Below, piece by piece: positions 7,594-14,040 of a stretch of DNA of 15,856 bases. Source of the DNA: Thioglobus_C sp964448305. GTDB lineage: Bacteria > Pseudomonadota > Gammaproteobacteria > PS1 > Pseudothioglobaceae. The stretch spans positions 1-15,856 of the forward strand of contig CAYUWB010000027.1 of the NCBI GenBank assembly GCA_964448305.1, read 5' to 3'. How positions within the stretch are numbered: the stretch's first letter is position 1; each line of letters starts with the position of its first letter. The notes under the pieces are model-generated. The model worked only from the letters and a program-made list of their open reading frames with translations, had not been told where the DNA came from and did no database searches. The translations under genes were made by a program, and so were the position numbers.

Positions 7594-10392
7594 TTATTCA
7601 AAGTCTTCTGTCGTGATACAAGAACAAAACAAATTACGATCACCATAGACGTTATCAATACGTTTAACTGGTGGGAAGTACTTACTGTGTTTTAATGATT
7701 CAACTGGGTATAGCGCAGCTTCTCTTGAGTATGGATAACCCCACTCACCCGCCATTTCAAGTGCTGTGTGTGGTGCATTTTTCAGTGGATTGTTATCTTT
7801 ATCCCACTCACCTTTAATGACTTTTTGAATCTCAGCGTGAATACTTGCCATCGCTGTAATAAAGCGATCAATCTCGTGTTTTGATTCACTCTCTGTTGGC
7901 TCAATCATCAGTGTGCCTGCCACGGGGAATGACATAGTCGGCGAATGAAATCCATAATCCATTAAGCGCTTGGCAATATCTTCTTCAGAAATACCGCTTT
8001 GTTCTTTAAGTGGACGAATATCGATAATACATTCGTGCGCAACAAAACCTTGGTCGCCTTGATATAAAATTGGGAAAAATTCTTTCAACTCATTGGCAAT
8101 ATAGTTGGCACTAACAATAGCAATTTCTGTTGATCGCTGCATGCCATATTTGCCTAGTAACTTAATATACGACCATGAAATTGGCAAAATTGAGGCAGAA
8201 CCATACATGGCTGCTGATACAGCGTTTGAGTCTTTCTCTAACGGATTACCTGGCAAAAACTCAGCCAAATGTGCCTTAACACCGATTGGCCCCATGCCTG
8301 GACCACCGCCACCGTGTGGAATGGAGAATGTCTTATGCAGATTAATATGTGATACATCCGCACCAAACTCTCCCATACGAGTAATACCAACCATGGCATT
8401 AAGGTTGGCGCCATCTAAATAAACTTGGCCGCCGTGGTTATGAATAATGTCACAAACTTGCTTGATTTCAACTTCAAACACGCCATGAGTTGATGGGTAA
8501 GTTACCATAATGGCTGAAAGCTTATCAGTATGCTTTTCGGCTTTGGCTTTTAAATCATCAATATCAATATTGCCAGACTCATCACATTTAACAATCACGA
8601 CTTTCATGCCAGCCATGACTGCACTAGCAGGATTAGTGCCATGCGCTGATGACGGAATAAGGCAAATTTTTCGATCAAAATCACCACGAGATTCGTGATA
8701 CGAGTGAATGGCTAACAATCCTGCAAATTCACCTTGGGATCCGGCATTAGGTTGTAGTGACACTGCATCATAACCTGTGACTTCAGCTAACGCATGTTCC
8801 AAATCTTTAAATAATTGCTGATAACCTTTGGTTTGATCAACCGGTGCATACGGGTGCATTGATGAAAAACCTGGCAAACTGATCGGATACATTTGCGTGG
8901 CGGCATTAAGCTTCATGGTGCAAGAACCGAGTGCAATCATTGAGTGATTAAGCGCAATGTCTTTATTTTCTAGGCGTTTTAAATAACGCATCATTTCAGT
9001 TTCAGAGTGGTAATGACTAAACACTGGGTGTATTAAGTAATCTGAAGTTCTTAACATAGCCGGTACTAAACTAGACTCAGATTCAGCTAAAGAATCAACG
9101 GAAAAAACCGATAATAATTCAGACAAATCTTGTGCTGTTGTAGTTTCATCAACGGCAATGGTTAGCTGGTTATTACTCAATAAACGCAAGTTGATGTTTT
9201 GCGCTTGAGCTTTAGAAAACAAAGCTTGGGCGTCGGTTGTATTGAGTGTGATCGTATCAAAAAATTGATCACTTGCTAGCTCATAACCGGCATTTGTCAA
9301 ACTCTTGGCCAAATTAGTGGCCTTAGCATGTACTTTATTGGCAATTCTTCTCAAGCCGTTTGCGCCATGATAAATACCATAAGCTGCTGCCAATACGGCT
9401 AACAATACTTGAGCCGTACAAATATTACTGGTGGCTTTATCACGACGAATGTGCTGCTCACGCGTTTGCAAAGACATACGCATGGCTGGGTTACCATGCA
9501 CATCTTGTGATACGCCAATAATACGTCCTGGCACCATACGTTTGAATTCATCACGGGTGGCTAAAAATGCCGCGTGTGGGCCACCAAAACCCATTGGCAC
9601 ACCAAAGCGCTGAGAGTTGCCAATGGCAATGTCAGCGCCCATTTCAGCTGGTGTTTTAATCAGTGTTAACGCTAAAATATCACAAGCAACAATGCTTAAC
9701 ACGCCGGCTCGGTTTGCTCTAGCAATATCGTCAGTCAAGTCACGAACTTCACCATTGGTGCCTGGCGACTGCATAAGAGCGGCAAAACAATCAGAAAAAT
9801 CATTGTTTTGAACATCTTCAACAACCAGCTCAATACCGATTGGCTTGGCACGAGTTTGTAAAATAGTAATGGTTTGCGGATGAGTGTTTCTATCAACTAA
9901 AAAGCGATTAGATTTGTTCTTTTTATTGGCACGTTTAGCCATCATCATTGCCTCTGCTGCTGCAGTTGGCTCGTCCAACAAAGAAGCATTAGAAATATCC
10001 ATGCCGGTTAGATCCATAATCATTTGCTGGAATGTTAGTAACATTTCCAAACGACCTTGGGAAATCTCTGCTTGATAAGGTGTGTAGGCTGTATACCAAC
10101 CCGGATTTTCTAGAATATTACGCTGGATCACAGTTGGCATCAAAGTGCCGTAATAACCCTGGCCGATAAAATTACTGAATAATTGATTTTGACCTGCCAA
10201 TTTGGTCGCAAGCGCTAGAGAATCTCGTTCTGTTAAACCTTCTTCAACATCCATTCGATTACCAAAAAGAATGCTTTCTGGTACTGTTTTGGCAACAACT
10301 TGCTCTACGGATTCACAACCAATGGCACTTAGCATTGTATCAATTTCCACTTGACTTGGTCCAATGTGCCTATCTAAAAATTCGTTACTCAT
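7594..10392 (-). CDS. gcvP: Glycine dehydrogenase (decarboxylating), P protein
   Basis: The P protein of the glycine cleavage system uses pyridoxal phosphate to decarboxylate glycine and pass the aminomethyl group to lipoylated GcvH. The 932 residues form the fused type, with P1-like and P2-like halves in one chain (E. coli 957). The N-terminus FLDRHIGPS is typical. The catalytic half contains NLHKTF with the PLP lysine Lys687, followed by the glycine-rich loop IPHGGGGPGMGPIGV (691-705). LGSCTMKLNAA and SSAHGTNPAS are further family blocks. gcvT and gcvH are not adjacent, so the system must be completed from elsewhere. No clear Shine-Dalgarno precedes the ATG, and I see no convincing glycine riboswitch in the 287-base upstream region. 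Confidence 0.97.
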   Translation of the reverse strand: MSNEFLDRHIGPSQVEIDTMLSAIGCESVEQVVAKTVPESILFGNRMDVEEGLTERDSLALATKLAGQNQLFSNFIGQGYYGTLMPTVIQRNILENPGWYTAYTPYQAEISQGRLEMLLTFQQMIMDLTGMDISNASLLDEPTAAAEAMMMAKRANKKNKSNRFLVDRNTHPQTITILQTRAKPIGIELVVEDVQNNDFSDCFAALMQSPGTNGEVRDLTDDIARANRAGVLSIVACDILALTLIKTPAEMGADIAIGNSQRFGVPMGFGGPHAAFLATRDEFKRMVPGRIIGVSQDVHGNPAMRMSLQTREQHIRRDKATSNICTAQVLLAVLAAAYGIYHGANGLRRIANKVHAKATNLAKSLTNAGYELASDQFFDTITLNTTDAQALFSKAQAQNINLRLLSNNQLTIAVDETTTAQDLSELLSVFSVDSLAESESSLVPAMLRTSDYLIHPVFSHYHSETEMMRYLKRLENKDIALNHSMIALGSCTMKLNAATQMYPISLPGFSSMHPYAPVDQTKGYQQLFKDLEHALAEVTGYDAVSLQPNAGSQGEFAGLLAIHSYHESRGDFDRKICLIPSSAHGTNPASAVMAGMKVVIVKCDESGNIDIDDLKAKAEKHTDKLSAIMVTYPSTHGVFEVEIKQVCDIIHNHGGQVYLDGANLNAMVGITRMGEFGADVSHINLHKTFSIPHGGGGPGMGPIGVKAHLAEFLPGNPLEKDSNAVSAAMYGSASILPISWSYIKLLGKYGMQRSTEIAIVSANYIANELKEFFPILYQGDQGFVAHECIIDIRPLKEQSGISEEDIAKRLMDYGFHSPTMSFPVAGTLMIEPTESESKHEIDRFITAMASIHAEIQKVIKGEWDKDNNPLKNAPHTALEMAGEWGYPYSREAALYPVESLKHSKYFPPVKRIDNVYGDRNLFCSCITTEDFE

Positions 10393-10679
10393 AGCTTGTT
10401 AAAAATAAAATAAATTTAAGCGACAAATTTTAACCTCTTTTAAAGAAAAAATACCGCCTATAAATTAATGGGCACTTTAGCAAAATATTTTTTTATTCTC
10501 CTCCCAGAGGACTGCTGTATATCGCCAGTACAAGGCGGGTATTGGGATGACAAAGGCTTTTTAACGAGTATTTTTTTTTACAAGGCAGTTTTTTAAACTT
10601 GATTGAGCATAGTAAAAATATGTGATTGAAAGTTTTAAAAACCTAACGCAGCAAAACTGGAAAAGACGAAATTAAAAAG
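10393..10679. other. Intergenic region with structured, GC-richer island
   Basis: This 287-base gap lies between hinT (ending leftward) and gcvP. Its middle (about 10495-10560) is clearly GC-richer than the flanks. It holds two hairpins: TCCTC-CCA-GAGGA (10499-10511) and CGCC-N7-GGCG (10523-10537). TACAAGGCGG (10529-10538) recurs as TACAAGGCAG (10579-10588), exactly 50 bases on, with a related GACAAAGGC between. T-runs follow at 10571 and 10589. It resembles a decayed intergenic repeat element more than a gene. The gcvP promoter must lie here, but no -35/-10 pair is convincing. Confidence 0.4.
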
Positions 10680-11018
10680 TTAGCCTGGCGGCCAAGCAAG
10701 TGCACGCCCACCCAAACAATGCAAATGGATATGGTACACCGTCTGTCCGCCGTCTTCATTGCAGTTCATTACCACGCGATAACCATCATCCGCAAAGCCT
10801 AATTCTTTAGCAATTTTACTAGCTGTTAAAGTCAACTTGCCAACCAAAGCCGCATCATCTGCTTCATTTAACGTAGCAATATGGTGCTTAGGAATAACTA
10901 AAAAATGGTGGGGCGCTTGTGCGCTGATATCATGAAAAGCGAGCACGTCGTCATCTTCATAAATTTTATCGGCTGGGATATCGCCATTAATAATATTACA
11001 AAACAAACAATCTGACAT
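10680..11018 (-). CDS. hinT: HIT-family purine nucleoside phosphoramidase (HinT type)
   Basis: HinT hydrolyses AMP-linked phosphoramidates and is almost universal. The protein is 112 residues from the chosen start. It has the zinc-type cysteines Cys4 and Cys7 (CLFC) and the histidine triad His96-x-His98-x-His100 (HIHLH). It ends LGGRALAWPPG, the typical C-terminus. The frame is open for 15 more codons upstream, but that start would overlap the end of the sqr-like gene. The ATG at 11018 has an AAAGG site 7 bases upstream and gives the standard MSDCLFC N-terminus. It lies 20 bases after the sqr-like gene and is probably co-transcribed with it; the pairing gives no obvious functional link. Confidence 0.93.
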   Translation of the reverse strand: MSDCLFCNIINGDIPADKIYEDDDVLAFHDISAQAPHHFLVIPKHHIATLNEADDAALVGKLTLTASKIAKELGFADDGYRVVMNCNEDGGQTVYHIHLHCLGGRALAWPPG

Positions 11019-11025
11019 AAGAGTA

Positions 11026-11030
11026 CCTTT
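11026..11030 (-). promoter_or_regulatory. Ribosome-binding site fixing the hinT start
   Basis: AAAGG on the minus strand, 7 bases before the ATG at 11018, favours the 112-residue HinT over a longer form whose start lies within the preceding gene. Confidence 0.6.
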
Positions 11031-11038
11031 TATAAATC

Positions 11039-12166
11039 CTAACGATATTGGCGTAAATACCACCAGCCAAATACTTTTTTAGCTACATGCATCAAACGAC
11101 AATTTGGCAACATCATGCCACCTTTCATGGTGCGAGACACAAAGATACCTTTGTTATTTGAATCAACAATACACATCAGTTCAATTTTAAAAGTATGGCT
11201 TGCAGGCTTTGAATTCAGTACATCTAATACATTTTTAGCTGCTGCTTCTGCTTGAAGATCTGCCATGTGCGCTTGCTTAGGCATCCACTCAGGCCCTGGG
11301 AAAGAACCAGAATCACCCGCAACAAAAACTTTGTCAGAACCTTCTACTTCACAAAAACCGTTCGCCTTAAGCAGTCCGCCTTCACTGCGCGCAAGATCGG
11401 TATTGTCAAACCATTGGTTGCCTGTCATGCCTGGCATGAATAAAATTAAATCCGCAGCAAACTCGCCGCCTTCGGTAACAACTTTATCGGCTTCAAATTT
11501 TTTCATCTTATTGCCAAGATGCGTGGCAATGTTGCGTTTTTTCATCTCAGTTAATAAACCTTTGACCGCTTTTTTGCCTAGACGTGCGCCGGGTTTTTCT
11601 GCAGGGGTGAAAAACATTAAGTTAAATTTATCACGTCGCCCCTCAGATCGAAGCTGTGTATCAATACCAAATAAAAATTCAAACATTGGCCCGCCACGCA
11701 TAGCACTTGGCTCTTTTGGATTGCCTGAGAATCCAATGGCAATATCACCGCCATCCATCGCTTTTAATCGATCACGAATTTTTTCGGCCGAACTCAAACC
11801 TTCACAAGGTGTAATTGCATGCTCAATACCAGGTAATTTTTTAATAAATCGCCCGCCTGAGGCAATAATCAATGCATCATTTTCATACAAACCTATCGGT
11901 GTAATGACCTTGCGACCACCTTCTTCTAAGCCTGTCACTTCGCTGGCTACATGATGAACATTCATACGTTTAAAAAAGTTGTCTAACGGCACAACAATGT
12001 CTTTTTTTCCGGCCGCGCCCGATGGCACCCAGATTAAACTTGGCATATAAACCAACTCTGCCTTCGGCGAAATCAAGGTGATTTCACATTGTTTGTCTTT
12101 TTTTCTTAATGTTTTAACTGCAGTTAAGCCAGCGAAACCTGAGCCAATGATAGTAATTTTCTTCAT
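11039..12166 (-). CDS. Sulfide:quinone reductase-like FAD flavoprotein
   Basis: The protein belongs to the SQR/flavocytochrome c sulfide dehydrogenase group, which oxidises sulfide and passes electrons to quinone or cytochrome. In 375 residues it has an N-terminal FAD-binding GSGFAG (8-13), IASGG (101-105), and a second FAD motif VFVAGDSGSFPG (280-291) followed by the usual KQAHMADLQAEAAAKNV. The C-terminal GWWYLRQYR could anchor it to the membrane, as in SQRs. Cysteines are at 27, 121, 272, 332 and 356. Cys121 and Cys332 match two of the three conserved SQR cysteines by context. The middle one, expected before GPxYEF, appears replaced by Arg157 (MRGGPMFEF). It may therefore be a divergent SQR type or a related reductase. 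An AAGGA site precedes the ATG. Confidence 0.82.
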   Translation of the reverse strand: MKKITIIGSGFAGLTAVKTLRKKDKQCEITLISPKAELVYMPSLIWVPSGAAGKKDIVVPLDNFFKRMNVHHVASEVTGLEEGGRKVITPIGLYENDALIIASGGRFIKKLPGIEHAITPCEGLSSAEKIRDRLKAMDGGDIAIGFSGNPKEPSAMRGGPMFEFLFGIDTQLRSEGRRDKFNLMFFTPAEKPGARLGKKAVKGLLTEMKKRNIATHLGNKMKKFEADKVVTEGGEFAADLILFMPGMTGNQWFDNTDLARSEGGLLKANGFCEVEGSDKVFVAGDSGSFPGPEWMPKQAHMADLQAEAAAKNVLDVLNSKPASHTFKIELMCIVDSNNKGIFVSRTMKGGMMLPNCRLMHVAKKVFGWWYLRQYR

Positions 12167-12198
12167 ATCAATCCTTATTTATATTGTGATAGAAACGA

Positions 12199-12207
12199 CT
12201 TATATCA
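12199..12207 (-). promoter_or_regulatory. Extended -10 promoter of the sqr-like gene
   Basis: The minus strand reads TGATATAAG, an extended -10 (TGnTATAAT) with one mismatch. It would start transcription near 12192, giving a leader of about 26 bases that includes the AAGGA site. No good -35 is present, which extended -10 promoters do not require. Confidence 0.4.
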
Positions 12208-12227
12208 TTCTCGCATTCAAACTCTAT

Positions 12228-12248
12228 TACCACCTTTTGTTAAGTGGT
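12228..12248. promoter_or_regulatory. Possible operator in the divergent promoter region
   Basis: ACCAC and GTGGT (12228-12232, 12244-12248) form an inverted repeat with an 11-base spacer. It lies between the candidate promoters of the sqr-like gene and the nitroreductase. A spacer of one helical turn would suit a dimeric regulator, but five-base arms are short and could be chance. Confidence 0.2.
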
Positions 12249-12284
12249 CTTTGAATTTGCCCGAGAATATCGAATCAAAAAATA

Positions 12285-12290
12285 TATAAT
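12285..12290 (+). promoter_or_regulatory. Consensus -10 (TATAAT) of the nitroreductase gene
   Basis: A perfect TATAAT lies 39 bases before the ATG at 12330. The sequence 17 bases upstream does not match a -35, so expression may be weak or activator-dependent. Confidence 0.35.
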
Positions 12291-12329
12291 CTAACATAAT
12301 AATTTTACAAACTTTTTTAGGATATTTTA

Positions 12330-12911
12330 ATGCTTGACAAGGATGCACTAGACACTTTATTTACAGAAGCCAGAAGTCACAATGGCTGGTTAGATCAAGA
12401 TGTTTCAGAAGAACAAATAAACCAAATTTACGAGTTAATGAAATTTGGCCCAACGGCGGCCAACACTTGCCCTGCTCGAATTACTTTTGTTCAATCTAAT
12501 GATGCCAAAGAAAGACTTAAACCACATCTTGATGAAGGCAATGTTGAAAAAGCCATGAGCGCACCAGTAGTTGCTATTATTAGCTACGATACCGAATTTT
12601 ATGAAAAGCTGCCATTTTTATTTCCACATACGGATGCCAAAAGTTGGTATGAAGGCAAGCCAGACAAAATAACTGCTGTTGGCTCAATGAATGCAACACT
12701 GCAAGGCGCTTACTTTATGATGGCGGCGCGCTCAGTAGGGTTAGACTGTGGCCCAATGGGTGGTTTTAACGCAGAAACGCTGGATCAAGAATTTTTCCCT
12801 GACGGTAAAACTAAATCCATCTTTTTGTGTGGCATCGGACATGGTGATAGTACACAAATTTTTCCAAGAAGCCCTCGCCTAAGCTTCGACGAGGCTTGTG
12901 AAATTATTTAA
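12330..12911 (+). CDS. RutE/HadB-family nitroreductase
   Basis: This FMN-dependent NAD(P)H oxidoreductase of 193 residues resembles E. coli RutE (196 residues), the malonic semialdehyde reductase of uracil catabolism, over its whole length. Shared blocks include LFTEARSHNGW (10-20), LMKFGPTAAN (36-45) with CPARI just after, EFYEKLPFLFPH (88-99), and a C-terminal PRLSFDEAC. The ATG has an AGGA site 7 bases upstream. No other rut gene is nearby, so a role in uracil breakdown cannot be assumed; reduction of another aldehyde, quinone or nitro compound is equally possible. It is the only rightward gene in the window, divergent from the sqr-like gene and followed by a strong terminator. Confidence 0.9.
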   Translation: MLDKDALDTLFTEARSHNGWLDQDVSEEQINQIYELMKFGPTAANTCPARITFVQSNDAKERLKPHLDEGNVEKAMSAPVVAIISYDTEFYEKLPFLFPHTDAKSWYEGKPDKITAVGSMNATLQGAYFMMAARSVGLDCGPMGGFNAETLDQEFFPDGKTKSIFLCGIGHGDSTQIFPRSPRLSFDEACEII

Positions 12912-12931
12912 AAATTTTAGAAATTTTTAAA
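12907..12931. repeat. AT-only palindrome at the nitroreductase 3' end
   Basis: TTTAAAAATTT and AAATTTTTAAA are perfect 11-base arms around a TAG loop, overlapping the stop codon of the nitroreductase. The sequence continues ATGGG, as after the palindrome at 1-27. It could protect or end the transcript upstream of the strong terminator at 12961. Confidence 0.55.
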
Positions 12932-12960
12932 ATGGGCTGGAAAACGTCTATTTAAACCCT

Positions 12961-13008
12961 AAAAAACCCGTAAAAACGCCAGTTTAAAGGTGTTTATACG
13001 GGTTTTTT
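12961..13008. terminator. Strong bidirectional terminator
   Basis: Arms AAAAAACCCGTA (12961-12972) and TACGGGTTTTTT (12997-13008) pair over 12 bases. After a single A-A mismatch, AAACGCC and GGTGTTT extend the stem by 7 more pairs, one of them G-U. Runs of A on one side and T on the other make it work in both directions. It separates the convergent nitroreductase and DUF1272 genes. Confidence 0.9.
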
Positions 13009-13031
13009 GTTGTTAAATTAAGCCGCTTTTA

Positions 13032-13048
13032 AAAATTTGACAAATTTT
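13032..13048. repeat. Third AT-only palindrome, 3' of the DUF1272 gene
   Basis: AAAATTT-GAC-AAATTTT is a perfect 7-base inverted repeat located 18 bases downstream of the DUF1272 stop on the minus strand. It resembles those at 1-27 and 12907-12931 in arm sequence and three-base loop. Confidence 0.4.
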
Positions 13049-13065
13049 AACAATAAGCACTATTG

Positions 13066-13302
13066 CTAGTTTTTTATAGGGTTGTAAGTTATTTTTGTTA
13101 TGGCAGGATGTTTTTTTAACTGACTGACTGGACGAATCGGCCTATTAACAAAATCACCGCCACAATTAGGACACACACCCATTAAAACTGATCCCACACA
13201 GTCTGCACAGAATGTGCATTCATAACTACAAATCATCGCCTCATTAGACTCTGGTGGTAACGACTTGTTACAGTTTTCACAAGTCGGCCTAAGTTCTAAC
13301 AT
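13066..13302 (-). CDS. DUF1272 cysteine-rich zinc-ribbon-like protein
   Basis: This 78-residue protein matches the DUF1272 pattern throughout. It has MLELRPTCENC at the start, then CSYECTFCADC, CPNCGG and the conserved NRPIRP. Eight cysteines stand in four CxxC or CxxxC pairs (8/11, 25/29, 32/35, 44/47), enough for two zinc sites. There is no signal peptide or membrane segment, so it should be cytoplasmic. The family's function is unknown to me. The ATG directly follows the TAA of the upstream gene (TAAATG) without a good Shine-Dalgarno, so translation is probably coupled. It is the last gene of the operon. Confidence 0.88.
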   Translation of the reverse strand: MLELRPTCENCNKSLPPESNEAMICSYECTFCADCVGSVLMGVCPNCGGDFVNRPIRPVSQLKKHPAITKITYNPIKN

Positions 13303-13539
13303 TTACTGATCAGATTCTTGCTTTTTCTCTCTTGGAGGGCAACCATTGTGCTCCAACCAAAGGTCTTCATGACCAATCGCTTTAGCAAAAGTTGGAATCT
13401 TACACTCTTCTGCTGTTTTTTCTGTAACAGTTTCTTTGTTATCAGTGTCTTTTTCGTCTTCACCAATACCAAACAATGCAAATGACGCAAAACTCAAAGT
13501 TAAGATTGATACAGTTAATAATTTTTTTAGATTTTTCAT
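13303..13539 (-). CDS. Small secreted two-cysteine protein
   Basis: I do not recognise this 78-residue protein. The N-terminus is a clear signal peptide: MKNLKK, a hydrophobic core (LLTVSILTLSFASFALF), then a charged mature region starting near GIGEDEK. The mature part is hydrophilic, with a Glu/Lys/Thr-rich linker. It then has Cys46 (EECKIPTF) and Cys67 (HNGCPPREK), 21 residues apart, which could form a disulfide or bind a cofactor. There is no CxxCH heme motif and no lipobox. The ATG has a strong AAGGAG site 4 bases upstream, one of the best in the operon, suggesting ample translation. It lies 29 bases after the cytochrome and directly abuts the DUF1272 gene. Confidence 0.82.
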   Translation of the reverse strand: MKNLKKLLTVSILTLSFASFALFGIGEDEKDTDNKETVTEKTAEECKIPTFAKAIGHEDLWLEHNGCPPREKKQESDQ

Positions 13540-13568
13540 AACGCTCCTTTTTTTAAATTAAATGAATT

Positions 13569-14036
13569 TTATTCAGTAGACTCTACCAACTGATACGCCC
13601 CATGACAAGCGATACAATTTTGCATAATGATAGCAACTTGTTTTAACGAATGGTCTGGATCTCTTTTAGCGACTGCATCATTATAAAGCTCACCAAATTG
13701 GGTGTGAATATTGGTACTTAGCTTTTTAAATGCAAGCGGGGTTTTGGCGATAATAGATACTTGGGTTTCTCCCTTTGAATCTTCAGTCAAAAGCTTTGCG
13801 ATTTTAATGGTTCTATCAATGTCTTTATCCGCTGCTGCACTCACCAATTGTTGCATATGACCTAGCAAGCCACGCATCTCGCTCAAAACAAAGTTGCGCT
13901 CGCCTTTGGTTAAAATAATGGCCGTTCGCCCGTCTTTGGCTGTTGCCACTGAACCAGTTACAAACTGATAGCCAACACTAAAAACGATAGCTGACAATAA
14001 AATGATGATTGACCAAAGTACTTTTATATTTTTCAT
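13569..14036 (-). CDS. Membrane-anchored class II cytochrome c
   Basis: The 155-residue protein starts MKNIKVLW with one hydrophobic segment (about 5-25), an uncleaved anchor or a signal peptide. A helical, largely polar domain follows. The only heme site, CIACH (Cys141, Cys144, His145), lies near the C-terminus, as in four-helix-bundle class II cytochromes (c' and c556 types). It should face the periplasm and carry electrons or bind small ligands. The frame is open for 13 more codons upstream, but that start overlaps the end of the DUF4395 gene; the ATG at 14036 gives a normal signal and sits 4 bases after the DUF4395 stop, with GGA 8 bases upstream. The redox partner is not shown by the sequence; the neighbouring genes are candidates. 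Confidence 0.82.
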   Translation of the reverse strand: MKNIKVLWSIIILLSAIVFSVGYQFVTGSVATAKDGRTAIILTKGERNFVLSEMRGLLGHMQQLVSAAADKDIDRTIKIAKLLTEDSKGETQVSIIAKTPLAFKKLSTNIHTQFGELYNDAVAKRDPDHSLKQVAIIMQNCIACHGAYQLVESTE

Positions 14037-14040
14037 CTTA

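Noticed and set aside
10393..10560. Possible glycine riboswitch upstream of gcvP
   Set aside because: CTCCCAGAGGACTG is loosely like part of the glycine aptamer, but it is on the wrong strand for gcvP, and the paired helices and second aptamer are absent.
10468..10596. A plus-strand open frame of 42 codons across the hinT-gcvP gap
   Set aside because: It has no ribosome-binding site, shows no recognisable motif, and runs through the hairpins and T-runs of the structured island. An open frame of this length is not surprising here.
10680..11063. Longer HinT reading frame starting at 11063
   Set aside because: It would overlap the sqr-like gene by 25 bases and add a non-homologous N-terminus. 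The ATG at 11018 has a Shine-Dalgarno and gives the standard HinT N-terminus.
11265..11954. A 229-codon open frame on the plus strand, antisense to the sqr-like gene
   Set aside because: It mirrors the codon structure of the real gene, which has full-length FAD motifs on the other strand. The antisense product has no recognisable domain.
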